Of a stretch of DNA of 64,000 bases, positions 52,925 through 61,509 are shown piece by piece. Within the stretch, counting starts at the first letter, position 1, and the number at the start of each line of letters is the position of its first letter. This stretch comes from Pseudopedobacter beijingensis (GTDB lineage: Bacteria > Bacteroidota > Bacteroidia > Sphingobacteriales > Sphingobacteriaceae): NCBI RefSeq assembly GCF_042678145.1, contig NZ_JBHUDG010000051.1, positions 62,001 through 126,000 of the forward strand, read 5' to 3'. A model generated the notes under the pieces. The model was given only the letters and a program-made list of their open reading frames with translations. It was not told where the DNA came from and did not search any database. A program made the translations under genes and the position numbers.

Positions 52925-54121
52925 ATGAGTATTTTATCAGACAGAATAAATAACCTATCAGAATCAGCCACGCTAAAAATGACCAAATTAGGTCGAGAAT
53001 TAGCATCAAAAGGCATTAATGTAATTAGTCTAAGTGTAGGAGAACCAGACTTTAACACACCAAATCATGTTAAAGAAGCTGCAAAAAAAGCATTGGATGA
53101 TAACTACACACGTTACTCTCCGGTACCTGGATATCCTGACCTTCGTCAAGCTATTGTAAACAAACTAAAGACAGAGAATAATCTGGATTACGATGTATCG
53201 CAAATTGTAGTTTCTACAGGAGCAAAACAATCGTTATCTAACGTAATTTTGACTTTGATTAATCCAGGAGACGAAGTAATTATTCCTACGCCTTATTGGG
53301 TTTCATACTCAGAAATGGTAACACTTGCCGAGGGTAAATCTGTTTTCATTGATACAACTATAGAAAGTGATTTCAAAATTACGCCAGAACAACTAGAAGC
53401 AGCTATTACTCCAAAAAGTAAGTTGTTTATGTTTTCTTCACCTAACAACCCTACAGGTACAGTTTATAGTAAAGAAGAATTAGCTGCTTTGGCAAAAGTA
53501 TTTGAAAAGCACCCTAATATTTTCATCCTTTCAGATGAAATTTACGAACATATTAACTTTGTAGACAAACACGAATCTATAGCTCAATTTCCAAGCATCA
53601 AAGATCGCGTAATTATCATAAACGGTTTCTCTAAAGCATTTGCCATGACTGGCTGGCGTTTAGGATACCTTGCGGCTAACAAAGAAATTGCAGCTGCAAA
53701 CGACAAATTACAAGGTCAAACTACTTCTGGCACTTGCTCTATTGCTCAAAGAGCTGGTATAGTAGCTTACGAACAAGGCTTAGATTCTGTTAATGAAATG
53801 AAAGAGGCTTTTGCCCGTCGTCGTCAATTGGTATACGATTTATTAAAAGACATTCCGGGAGTTAAAACGAATTTACCAGAAGGTGCGTTTTACTTTTTTC
53901 CTGAGATCAGTTCTTTCTTCGGTAAAAAAGATGAAAATGGTAACGTAATCAGCAATTCTTCTGATCTTGCTCTTTACTTACTCAATGTTGGACATGTTGC
54001 TACCGTAGGTGGCGATAGCTTTGGTAACGACAATTATATTCGTTTATCTTACGCTGCTTCTGATGAAAGTTTAGTAGAGGCATTAAGAAGAATAAAAGAA
54101 GCTTTAGGACAATTAAAATAA
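52925..54121 (+). CDS. Class I pyridoxal-phosphate aminotransferase (aspartate-type)
   Basis: The 398-residue fold-type I aminotransferase resembles AspC/AspB-type aspartate transaminases (subgroup I-gamma). Seen are LSVGEPDFNTP, the substrate-phosphate region SSPNNPTGTVYS, SDEIYEHI and the PLP lysine in INGFSKAFAMTGWRLGY. The C-terminal Arg that binds the alpha-carboxylate lies in YIRLSYA. It is probably an aspartate or prephenate/aromatic transaminase; the sequence alone does not decide. The start at 52925 is set by the promoter position. Confidence 0.92.
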   Translation: MSILSDRINNLSESATLKMTKLGRELASKGINVISLSVGEPDFNTPNHVKEAAKKALDDNYTRYSPVPGYPDLRQAIVNKLKTENNLDYDVSQIVVSTGAKQSLSNVILTLINPGDEVIIPTPYWVSYSEMVTLAEGKSVFIDTTIESDFKITPEQLEAAITPKSKLFMFSSPNNPTGTVYSKEELAALAKVFEKHPNIFILSDEIYEHINFVDKHESIAQFPSIKDRVIIINGFSKAFAMTGWRLGYLAANKEIAAANDKLQGQTTSGTCSIAQRAGIVAYEQGLDSVNEMKEAFARRRQLVYDLLKDIPGVKTNLPEGAFYFFPEISSFFGKKDENGNVISNSSDLALYLLNVGHVATVGGDSFGNDNYIRLSYAASDESLVEALRRIKEALGQLK

Positions 54122-54141
54122 CCCTAAGCTTTTTATTATAA

Positions 54142-54275
54142 AAAAGGAGCTGTATCAGAGAACCTTGTCATCCTTCGAGTTCGCTCAGGATTTGTTTCAG
54201 GAGTACTTAAAAAGGAGATTTATCCTTATTGCTCATTGAAAGGACAATGTTTCTATTTTAGATACAGCTCTTTTA
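54142..54275. repeat. Palindromic intergenic repeat, copy 2
   Basis: The outer arms GAGCTGTATC (about 54149) and GATACAGCTC (about 54261) are perfect inverted repeats. Inside are TTGTCATCC and GGACAATG, and TTTCAGGAGTACTTA, nearly the same as copy 1 at 4510-4591. It lies just after the aminotransferase gene and can fold into a long hairpin that may also act as a terminator. Confidence 0.65.
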
Positions 54276-54795
54276 AGTTAAGACCTCTACCAACAGCTAA
54301 AACACACGACACCATTCATCTCAAAAATACACTAAGCCCTCTTACTTATAGTTTGATTGGAGCTATGATGGAGCTATACTATAGCCATGCACTAGAAAAC
54401 CTTATCTAAAAACTGCATTTCCTGCGTTTAAACAGGGGGGCAAATACAGCTTTTTCACCAAAGAAATACACTAAGCTACGCTAAACTCAAACCAGGTAAC
54501 TCATCCCTTTTCACGAATAAATGCATAGGAATAAGTTATCCTATAATCAGATACATGTTCCACAATTTTAATCCTAGCCCCCCCTTTTCTTAAAGCGTTT
54601 AAACCCCGGAACAAACATAGTTTTGATATAACTTTTTTTAATCTTCCTGTATTTAACCCCGTTACACCTCTCCTCTTTATATTTTTCAAAAATATTTTCT
54701 ACTAGATTAAACCATATGGACCTAACAGAGTCTGTCTTTGTATTATTTTATACTAAACTGAAACGAATATCGTTTCTTTTTAACAAACACCATTA
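54276..54795. other. Gene-poor stretch before the membrane protein gene
   Basis: About 520 bp with no supported gene. It contains an 11-bp tandem pair (54358-54379), two ATACACTAAG direct repeats (near 54327 and 54467), and a GC-richer reverse-strand open frame of 62 codons (54501-54689) with no recognisable domain. Confidence 0.5.
54358..54379. repeat. 11-bp tandem repeat, two units
   Basis: TGGAGCTATGA is followed directly by TGGAGCTATAC, and the end overlaps the small palindrome GCTATACTATAGC. The period and the TGGAG core match the array at 1190-1233. Confidence 0.7.
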
Positions 54796-55317
54796 ATGAA
54801 TAAGACTCTAGCCGCTTTTATCTTTTTTGTATTCTTTTTAGGAAGAAGCTCTTTTGCCGTTAATAATGATAGTTTAGCTTACGAGGCTCAAAGGAGTAAA
54901 ATTAACGCTATGCTAACGGAGCGCAGTAACAAATTTGGTTTATATTCCGAAAGTTTAAATTCTAAAACAGGAATATTTGGATTTAAAACCAAAAAGGACA
55001 TGCAAAAAAGTATAGATATACTATTAGAGATTATACGTACAGATAACGCCATTCTGAAAGAAACCAAGGTACTTTTGGATTATAAGAATGATGAAAATGA
55101 AAAAATCATCTCTGATTCAAAAGATAATACAGACAGAAATCTTTCCTATATGCACACCATCAACAAATTGCAGCAGGAAAACGATAAGCTTAAAACACAT
55201 ATCGAGAATAAAAGAAAAGCAAAAGGTTCTATAAGTACATTTATTGTACTCCTGATTATCACCGTTTTATTCACCGCTTTGTTTTTCTTCCGTAATTTTT
55301 ACAGTAAAAAGAGCTAA
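54796..55317 (+). CDS. Unknown exported protein with coiled coil and C-terminal membrane anchor
   Basis: This 173-residue protein is unrecognised. It has a signal peptide (to about residue 21, SSFA), a helical, Lys/Glu/Asn-rich middle with a coiled-coil look (about 75-145, NKLQQENDKLKTHIENKRKA) and one C-terminal helix (STFIVLLIITVLFTALFFF) ending in a basic tail. The bulk is likely periplasmic. The MsbA-like exporter gene starts 59 bp later with its own -7 element. Confidence 0.75.
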   Translation: MNKTLAAFIFFVFFLGRSSFAVNNDSLAYEAQRSKINAMLTERSNKFGLYSESLNSKTGIFGFKTKKDMQKSIDILLEIIRTDNAILKETKVLLDYKNDENEKIISDSKDNTDRNLSYMHTINKLQQENDKLKTHIENKRKAKGSISTFIVLLIITVLFTALFFFRNFYSKKS

Positions 55318-55334
55318 AAAAAGAATTGTTAGCT

Positions 55335-55342
55335 TATTTTTG
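55335..55342 (+). promoter_or_regulatory. -7 element for the ABC exporter gene
   Basis: TATTTTTG matches TAnnTTTG, 33 nt before the exporter ATG. Confidence 0.55.
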
Positions 55343-55375
55343 CCTCTTGACCGATTTAAAAGGCATTTCATATAA

Positions 55376-57202
55376 ATGGCAAGAAACAGATTTAACAGCG
55401 GATCGAAACAGGATGCCGAGTTACCCAAGGCGAAGATCAACAAACAGAGCTTACAAAAAATATCAGCACTTTTAAGCTATCTACAGCCTTACAAGTGGAA
55501 GTTTATTATAGGTTTTTTATTTTTACTCCTCTCCAGTTTAACAGGATTACTTTTTCCCGCACTGGTAAAAGTAATGGTTGAGGTTGCTCAGGGAAATCCT
55601 TCTGAATATGGACTTCCCGGTACCGTTTCAGGAATTGGAGGCATTGCTTTCTTTATTCTTTTCATACAGGCCTTTGTTTCTTTTTTCAGGATCAGGTTAT
55701 TTGTAGAAGTATCTGAAAAAGCCCTTGCAGATATCAGGCGAGATACTTATTTCAAAATGATAACCTTACCTATGGGATTTTTCGCCAATAGACGTGTGGG
55801 AGAATTGAACAGTAGGCTATCTGCAGATTTATCGCAAATACAAGATACCTTAACCACCAGTATTGCAGAAATGATCAGACAGATAATTATGCTTATAGGT
55901 GGAGTTACATTTCTTATTATTATATCTACAAAACTCACCTTATTTAACCTGGCCATATTACCTATTATTGTTGTTGCCGGTGTGGTATTTGGTAAAGCTA
56001 TCAGAAATATATCCAGAAAAGCACAAGATCAGCTGGCTGATTCTAATACCATCGTTGAAGAAACATTACAAGGTATATCTAATGTAAAAGCATTTGTTAA
56101 TGAAGCTTATGAAGCTAACAGATATGATAAAAGCTTAAGACAAGTAGTACAAATAGCCTTAAAAGGCGCTACTTACCGTGGCGGCTTTGCTTCATTTATT
56201 ATTTTCTGTCTGTTTGGTGCAATCATGGGCGTAATGTGGTATGGATCTTATTTGGTAGAACAAGGAATGCTGAATGTTTCTGATTTGCTGGCCTATATGC
56301 TTTATTCTGTTTTTGTGGGCGCAGCTATGGGAACTTTCCCCGAGATTTATGCGAATGTACAAAAAGCTGTAGGTGCCTCAGAAAGAGTATTGGAAATTTT
56401 AGAAGAGAAAACCGAGAACATATCCATCCATCCGGAAAACAACAAGATCAAAGAAAAAATTGAAGGTAATCTCGCTTTTGAACATGTAGAATTCTCTTAC
56501 CCTTCCCGAAAAGAGATAATTGTTTTAAATGATGTTTCTTTTGAAGCCAATGCGGGTGAAAAAGTAGCTATTGTAGGCTCTTCCGGCGCAGGTAAATCAA
56601 CTATTGCCGGCTTAATTCTTAAGTTCTACGATATTCAAAAAGGGAAAATACTGTTCGATGGAAAGTCTGCTGATGATTATGCTCTAACAGATATCAGAAA
56701 CCAAATAGCTATAGTTCCGCAGGATGTGATACTTTTTGGAGGTACCATTCTTGAAAATATCGCTTACGGAAAGCTGGATGCTAACAAAGAAGAAATTATT
56801 AAAGCCGCACAACAAGCAAATGCCCACAATTTTATTATGAGCTTCCCAGAAGGTTATGATACTGTTGTTGGAGAAAGAGGTGTTAAATTATCTGGAGGAC
56901 AAAGACAACGTATTGCTATTGCCAGAGCTTTATTAAAAGATCCGGCTATACTTATTCTTGACGAAGCCACATCTTCTTTAGACTCAGAGTCAGAACGTCT
57001 TGTTCAGGAAGCACTGGAAACCCTGATGAAAGGTAGAACCTCTATCATCATCGCTCACAGACTTTCAACCATCAGAGAAGCTGATAAGATTATTGTACTG
57101 GATAAAGGGCAAATTGCTGAAGTTGGGACTCACGCCCAGCTTATACAAAAAGAAGAAGGTATATACAAACATTTGAGTTCATTACAGTTCGAAATACAAT
57201 AA
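55376..57202 (+). CDS. ABC transporter, fused permease and ATPase (MsbA-like)
   Basis: The 608-residue half-transporter has a six-helix type IV (type I exporter) membrane domain (about 35-320) followed by an ATPase domain. Seen are Walker A GSSGAGKST, the Q-loop IVPQDVILFGG, signature LSGGQRQRIAIARAL, Walker B ILILDEATSSLD and the switch His in IIAHRLST. It would work as a homodimer that flips or exports lipids or other compounds. The substrate is not evident. Confidence 0.93.
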   Translation: MARNRFNSGSKQDAELPKAKINKQSLQKISALLSYLQPYKWKFIIGFLFLLLSSLTGLLFPALVKVMVEVAQGNPSEYGLPGTVSGIGGIAFFILFIQAFVSFFRIRLFVEVSEKALADIRRDTYFKMITLPMGFFANRRVGELNSRLSADLSQIQDTLTTSIAEMIRQIIMLIGGVTFLIIISTKLTLFNLAILPIIVVAGVVFGKAIRNISRKAQDQLADSNTIVEETLQGISNVKAFVNEAYEANRYDKSLRQVVQIALKGATYRGGFASFIIFCLFGAIMGVMWYGSYLVEQGMLNVSDLLAYMLYSVFVGAAMGTFPEIYANVQKAVGASERVLEILEEKTENISIHPENNKIKEKIEGNLAFEHVEFSYPSRKEIIVLNDVSFEANAGEKVAIVGSSGAGKSTIAGLILKFYDIQKGKILFDGKSADDYALTDIRNQIAIVPQDVILFGGTILENIAYGKLDANKEEIIKAAQQANAHNFIMSFPEGYDTVVGERGVKLSGGQRQRIAIARALLKDPAILILDEATSSLDSESERLVQEALETLMKGRTSIIIAHRLSTIREADKIIVLDKGQIAEVGTHAQLIQKEEGIYKHLSSLQFEIQ

Positions 57203-57304
57203 AAAGCACTATTTTTCTTAGGCTTTTGAAAGATTAATTCATGGAAATTAATCCTAAATGTTTTTCATCTATAAAATCGGCATATACCCGATAAACAAGT
57301 ATTT

Positions 57305-58708
57305 ATGAATTTAACTATATGGGGTGCAGCAAAACAGGTAACTAGGAGCATGCACCTTCTTGAAATAAATAATTATAAAATATTAATTGACTGCGGTTTA
57401 GATTATGAGAAAGGCAAAAACCTTACACATAACAGCCAGTTCCCTTTCTCCCCTTCTGATATAGATCTGGTTGTGTTAACCCATGCTCATATAGATCATT
57501 CAGGTAATCTCCCTACACTTATAAAAGAAGGTTATACAGGCCAAATTTTATGTACCGCAGCAACAGCAGAACTTGCTCAAATATTACTCAGCGATTCAGT
57601 AAACCTGTTTCTAGGAAACAATAATAATGTTAAAAAGAAAAAAAGGTTCAAAGGAAAACAGTTTCAGGAAACCACCGAAAAAGCACCTCTATACCTTCAC
57701 AAACATGTTTTAGATACAATAGACCGGTTTGTAACCATTCCATTCCAAAAACCTTTTCAGATAAACAGTAATATTGTCTTAGAGCTCTATCCTACCGGAC
57801 ATTTACTGGGTGCCGCAGCAGCACATTTTACAGTACAGGATAACGGAGCCACAAAAACTATTGCTTTTACAGGAGATATTGGCAGAAAACAAACACCAAT
57901 ACTTGTAGACCCGGTAGCTTTACCCAAAACTGACTTTCTGGTATCCGAATCAACTTATGGAGGCAAATTACATACTAATCAGCAAAATATAGAAGATTTT
58001 CTGATAGACAGCATCCAAAAAAACTGTATAGACCAACCTGGCAGATTAATAATACCTGCGTTTTCGGTTGGCAGAACTCAATCTTTAGTTTATATACTGA
58101 ACAAAATATTCAGTAAAAAGCTTTTAAAACCAATTCCTGTTTTTGTAGATAGTCCATTGGCTAATTTAGCTACAGACATCCATAGAAAATACAAACATAT
58201 CCTGAATGATGAAGTTCAGGAGTTTTACAGGACACACGGTGACAAATTTGAGTTTGAAAACCTCTCATACGTAAAACAATTAAAAGAAAGTAAGGAAATA
58301 GCAAACCATTTTGAGCCCTGCATTATTATCTCTTCTGCAGGCATGTTGGAAGGCGGCCGTATCCAGGATCATTTATATAGAAATATCCAGAACGTTTATG
58401 CTACTATTTTATTTATTGGCTACTGTGCGGAGGGAACTTTAGGTCACAGATTATTACGTGGCGATAATACGGTGAGATTAAAAGGTAAAGAAATGTCCGT
58501 ATTTGCTAAAATTACCAAAACAGACCTTTTTAGTGGCCATGCAGACCATAACGGATTACTTGAATATATTCGTCTTATTGATGGTCTTCCAAAACAAGTT
58601 TTTCTTGTACACGGAGAACCTATTGGTATGGAAGCTCTAAAAAAAGACATAGAATCTTTTGGTTGTCAAGTTAATATAGCTCACAAAGGCAATGTATTTA
58701 TTCTATAA
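57305..58708 (+). CDS. Metallo-beta-lactamase-fold beta-CASP ribonuclease-like protein
   Basis: The 467-residue protein has the MBL zinc motif THAHIDHSGN (about residue 57), GHLLGAAAA, FTGDIG and a beta-CASP domain. The C-terminal RNA-specificity part contains ISSAGMLEGGRIQDHL and FSGHADHNGL. Homologues are CPSF73-like exonucleases/endonucleases of RNA processing. It is separate from RNase J, which has a different layout. It is likely cytoplasmic. Confidence 0.9.
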   Translation: MNLTIWGAAKQVTRSMHLLEINNYKILIDCGLDYEKGKNLTHNSQFPFSPSDIDLVVLTHAHIDHSGNLPTLIKEGYTGQILCTAATAELAQILLSDSVNLFLGNNNNVKKKKRFKGKQFQETTEKAPLYLHKHVLDTIDRFVTIPFQKPFQINSNIVLELYPTGHLLGAAAAHFTVQDNGATKTIAFTGDIGRKQTPILVDPVALPKTDFLVSESTYGGKLHTNQQNIEDFLIDSIQKNCIDQPGRLIIPAFSVGRTQSLVYILNKIFSKKLLKPIPVFVDSPLANLATDIHRKYKHILNDEVQEFYRTHGDKFEFENLSYVKQLKESKEIANHFEPCIIISSAGMLEGGRIQDHLYRNIQNVYATILFIGYCAEGTLGHRLLRGDNTVRLKGKEMSVFAKITKTDLFSGHADHNGLLEYIRLIDGLPKQVFLVHGEPIGMEALKKDIESFGCQVNIAHKGNVFIL

Positions 58709-58913
58709 TTTAGAGTCCGTTTAAATTTATATTGTAAAATTCTTTGTAAGCTATTTTTGAAGTAACAAAGGTAAATTTTGAAGAGATAGCAGGAAACATA
58801 TCTTGAAAAAGATAACGAAAGAACATCTAAAAAGAGACATAAAAAATTATTAGGCGAATTTTAAACAAGCTCTTATAATTAAGTTCGTATATTTAGCTAT
58901 ATATTTTTAGTTT
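58709..58913. other. Intergenic region before a small gene
   Basis: The 205 bp are AT-rich. I found no exact -7 element, hairpin terminator or gene. Confidence 0.4.
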
Positions 58914-59057
58914 ATGAAAAGCTTTTTTAAACTCTTAAATACGGTAAATAAGAAAGTATTACCTAGCTTATACAAAAAAGATCCGTCTAAGCTTACTAAA
59001 CTAGAGCAAGCTATTACCGGTTATAGATATTGGGTACTTTTAAAAAGCTTGGATTAA
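58914..59057 (+). CDS. Small protein (47 aa), function unknown
   Basis: The frame encodes 47 residues starting MKSFFKLLNTVNKKVLPSLY and ending ITGYRYWVLLKSLD. It is basic, partly amphipathic and has no signal peptide. The coding look (Lys/Leu-rich, few rare codons) and its place in an otherwise empty gap support a real gene. I recall similar small proteins in relatives, but this is not checked. Confidence 0.65.
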   Translation: MKSFFKLLNTVNKKVLPSLYKKDPSKLTKLEQAITGYRYWVLLKSLD

Positions 59058-59174
59058 ACAACTCAGGCTCATTATAACAAAATAAGATTATACACAAAAT
59101 TATAACACATTTGAGTTATATATCAATTTATAACAGAATTTAGTTATATTCAATATTTCATAAACTAAGTTTAT

Positions 59175-59774
59175 ATGATTGCTATTATTACGGGCGACAT
59201 CGTCAATTCCCAAAAAGCAAAACCAGAAAAATGGGTAATTGCACTTGAATCTACCTTAAATCAATATGCAGGAAAAGATAACTGGGAAATATACAGAGGC
59301 GATAGTTTTCAAGCAGAAATCCCAGTCAATAATTTATTTAATGCACTTATTGGTATTAAAACAGCTATAAAAAGTATTCCCCCTATAGATGTAAGAATGG
59401 GCATTGGAGTAGGAGAAAAAGATTACACCAATAAATCACTTACTAAATCAAATGGACAAGCTCTGGTGTTTTCAGGAAAAGTTTTTGATGCACTCAAAAA
59501 GGAAACCCTTGCCATACAAACACCTTGGGAAGAAGTAAACGAACAGCTTAATGTTATACTAGAGTTAATCTCTTTTATTATGAATGATTGGAATCATAAT
59601 CTTTCATGGTTAATAAATCAGGCATTAACTCATCAAGATCTTGCACAGGTAGAGCTGGCCGAAAAATTAAATAAAAAACAAAGCCAAATTAGCAGAGACC
59701 TGAAACGGGCAGGGTACGAATATATTTTACGAACCATAAACTACTGCCAAAAAACATTATCTGAAAAATGTTGA
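59175..59774 (+). CDS. SatD family protein with cyclase-like motifs and helix-turn-helix-like tail
   Basis: The 199-residue protein matches the SatD family, named from a Streptococcus acid-tolerance locus and of unknown activity. The N-terminal half shows GDIVNS (Asp8), YRGDSFQA (Asp43) and VRMGIGVGE (Arg74). In order and spacing these resemble the metal-binding and fold motifs of class III nucleotidyl cyclases. The C-terminal part (about 150-190, QVELAEKLNKKQSQISRDLK) looks like a helix-turn-helix. The last 7 nt overlap the DUF3307 gene. Confidence 0.88.
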   Translation: MIAIITGDIVNSQKAKPEKWVIALESTLNQYAGKDNWEIYRGDSFQAEIPVNNLFNALIGIKTAIKSIPPIDVRMGIGVGEKDYTNKSLTKSNGQALVFSGKVFDALKKETLAIQTPWEEVNEQLNVILELISFIMNDWNHNLSWLINQALTHQDLAQVELAEKLNKKQSQISRDLKRAGYEYILRTINYCQKTLSEKC

Positions 59775-60505
59775 TATTTTCGCTCAAACTATTGCTCGCA
59801 CATATCTTGGGCGACTTTTTTCTTCAGCCAGAAAAATGGGTCACAAACAGAAAACAGCATGGAATCAAGTCAGTATCCTTATATTTCCATGTAGTTGTTC
59901 ATCTGTTATTACTTATTATTTTATTATATAACGACTTAAGCTCTTATTGGATAGGTATATTAACCATTACAATATCTCATTTTATTATTGATCTATTGAA
60001 GGTATACTTAGACCGTTATTATAAAACCAGTCAATTAAAACTGTTTATTACAGATCAGCTATTACATTTATTTGTTCTGATTTTTGTCGCAGATCTCTAT
60101 TTCAGTCATATAATTACAGCTTACTTATTCTCAGTAACAACCCTTTGTTACTTAATCGCTTTTTTAATAATAGTCTCTGTTTCCCCTATTTTTTTAAAAC
60201 TATTTTTTGCAAAATGGTATGATTCCTTAAAAAAGAACGATAAATCTCTGGATACAGATTCTTTAAAAGATGCCGGAAAATATATTGGAATATTAGAAAG
60301 GGTATTAATTGTAATATTCATTAATATGGGATTTTTTGAGGGTATTGGCTATCTTTTAGCCGCAAAATCTATTTTCAGATTTGGCGACCTTACAAGATCC
60401 AGAGATAAAAAGCTAACAGAATATATTCTTTTAGGAACTCTTATAAGCTTTTGCATAGCCATTATTACGGGACTTTGTTTAAGAGAATTATTAAAACTGA
60501 TATAA
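59768..60505 (+). CDS. DUF3307 polytopic membrane protein
   Basis: The 245-residue protein matches DUF3307, with the N-terminal LLAHILGDFFLQPEKWVTNR and then six or more hydrophobic segments. Conserved His, Asp and Gln residues in LAHILGDFFLQ, FHVVVH and ISHFIIDLLKVYLDR suggest a metal or substrate site near the membrane. Its function is unknown. It overlaps satD by 7 nt, so the two are probably one functional unit. Confidence 0.87.
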   Translation: MLIFSLKLLLAHILGDFFLQPEKWVTNRKQHGIKSVSLYFHVVVHLLLLIILLYNDLSSYWIGILTITISHFIIDLLKVYLDRYYKTSQLKLFITDQLLHLFVLIFVADLYFSHIITAYLFSVTTLCYLIAFLIIVSVSPIFLKLFFAKWYDSLKKNDKSLDTDSLKDAGKYIGILERVLIVIFINMGFFEGIGYLLAAKSIFRFGDLTRSRDKKLTEYILLGTLISFCIAIITGLCLRELLKLI

Positions 60506-60508
60506 AAA

Positions 60509-61456
60509 GTGACTTCGCTTCTGAAACAGAAATACAGTAAAATGATTAAAGATGAAGCTCAAAAATTAGGGTTCTTATTTTGCGGTATCTCTAAAGCCGA
60601 GTTTTTAGAAGATGAAGCTCCCAGGTTAGAAAAGTGGCTCAACAACAATTATAATGGAGAGATGGCCTATATGAATAACCATTTCGACAAACGCCTTGAT
60701 CCCAGATTATTAGTAGACGATGCAAAGTCTGTTATATCCATTGCCCTTAATTATTATACCGACGAAAAACAAAAAGATAAAGAAGCTCCTAAGATTTCTA
60801 AATATGCTTATGGCAAAGACTATCATTTCGTTATTAAAGATAAATTAAAGGCTCTGCATCAATTTATAGAAGAAAATATAGGAAGTGTTAGTGGGCGCGC
60901 TTTTGTAGACTCCGCTCCTGTTTTAGATAAAGCTTGGGCTAAAAAGGGTGGGTTCGGGTGGATTGGAAAAAACTCCAATCTGATAAACAACAAAACAGGT
61001 TCCTTTTTCTTTTTAGGCGAATTAATTGTTGATCTGGAGCTGGAATATGATAATCCTTTCAACGCCGACCATTGCGGCACCTGCACCAGATGTATTGATG
61101 CCTGCCCTACAGAAGCCATAATTTCTCCTTACGTTGTAAATGGCAGTAAATGTATATCCTATCTTACCATAGAACTAAAAGAAGAAATTCCCCTAAGTTT
61201 TAAAGATAAAATGGATGGTTGGATGTTTGGTTGCGATGTATGCCAGGATGTGTGTCCATGGAATCGTTTTTCTGTAATCCATCAGGAAGAAGCTTTTAAC
61301 CCTCATCCGGATTTGTTGGAAATGAATAAAAAAGACTGGGAAGGAATAACAGAAGAAGTATTTGGTAAGATTTTTAAAAAATCTGCTGTTAAAAGAACAA
61401 AATTAACTGGATTAAAGAGGAATATAAGCTTTATTAAAATAGACAAAAACATATAA
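60509..61456 (+). CDS. queG: Epoxyqueuosine reductase
   Basis: QueG reduces epoxyqueuosine to queuosine in tRNA. The 315-residue protein has the DUF1730 N-terminal part, the catalytic Asp region RAFVDSAPVLDKAWAKKGG, and two 4Fe-4S clusters in CGTCTRCIDACPTEAI and CDVCQDVCPWN. The start is probably the GTG at 60509, 3 nt after the DUF3307 stop; an ATG at 60542 would trim 11 residues. It may be transcribed with the SatD-DUF3307 pair. Confidence 0.94.
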   Translation: MTSLLKQKYSKMIKDEAQKLGFLFCGISKAEFLEDEAPRLEKWLNNNYNGEMAYMNNHFDKRLDPRLLVDDAKSVISIALNYYTDEKQKDKEAPKISKYAYGKDYHFVIKDKLKALHQFIEENIGSVSGRAFVDSAPVLDKAWAKKGGFGWIGKNSNLINNKTGSFFFLGELIVDLELEYDNPFNADHCGTCTRCIDACPTEAIISPYVVNGSKCISYLTIELKEEIPLSFKDKMDGWMFGCDVCQDVCPWNRFSVIHQEEAFNPHPDLLEMNKKDWEGITEEVFGKIFKKSAVKRTKLTGLKRNISFIKIDKNI

Positions 61457-61465
61457 AAAAACAAA

Positions 61466-61495
61466 GCATTTTAGCGGATAGAATCACTAAAATGC
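61466..61495. terminator. Hairpin between queG and the epimerase gene
   Basis: GCATTTTAG pairs with CTAAAATGC over a 12-nt loop between convergent genes. The T-run is poor. Confidence 0.6.
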
Positions 61496-61509
61496 CTTAA
61501 ATGTTTATA

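Noticed and set aside
54501..54689. Reverse-strand open frame of 62 codons in the gene-poor stretch
   Set aside because: No domain, signal peptide or promoter; composition is unlike the neighbouring genes and the frame is flanked by repeats. It may be chance or a decayed gene.
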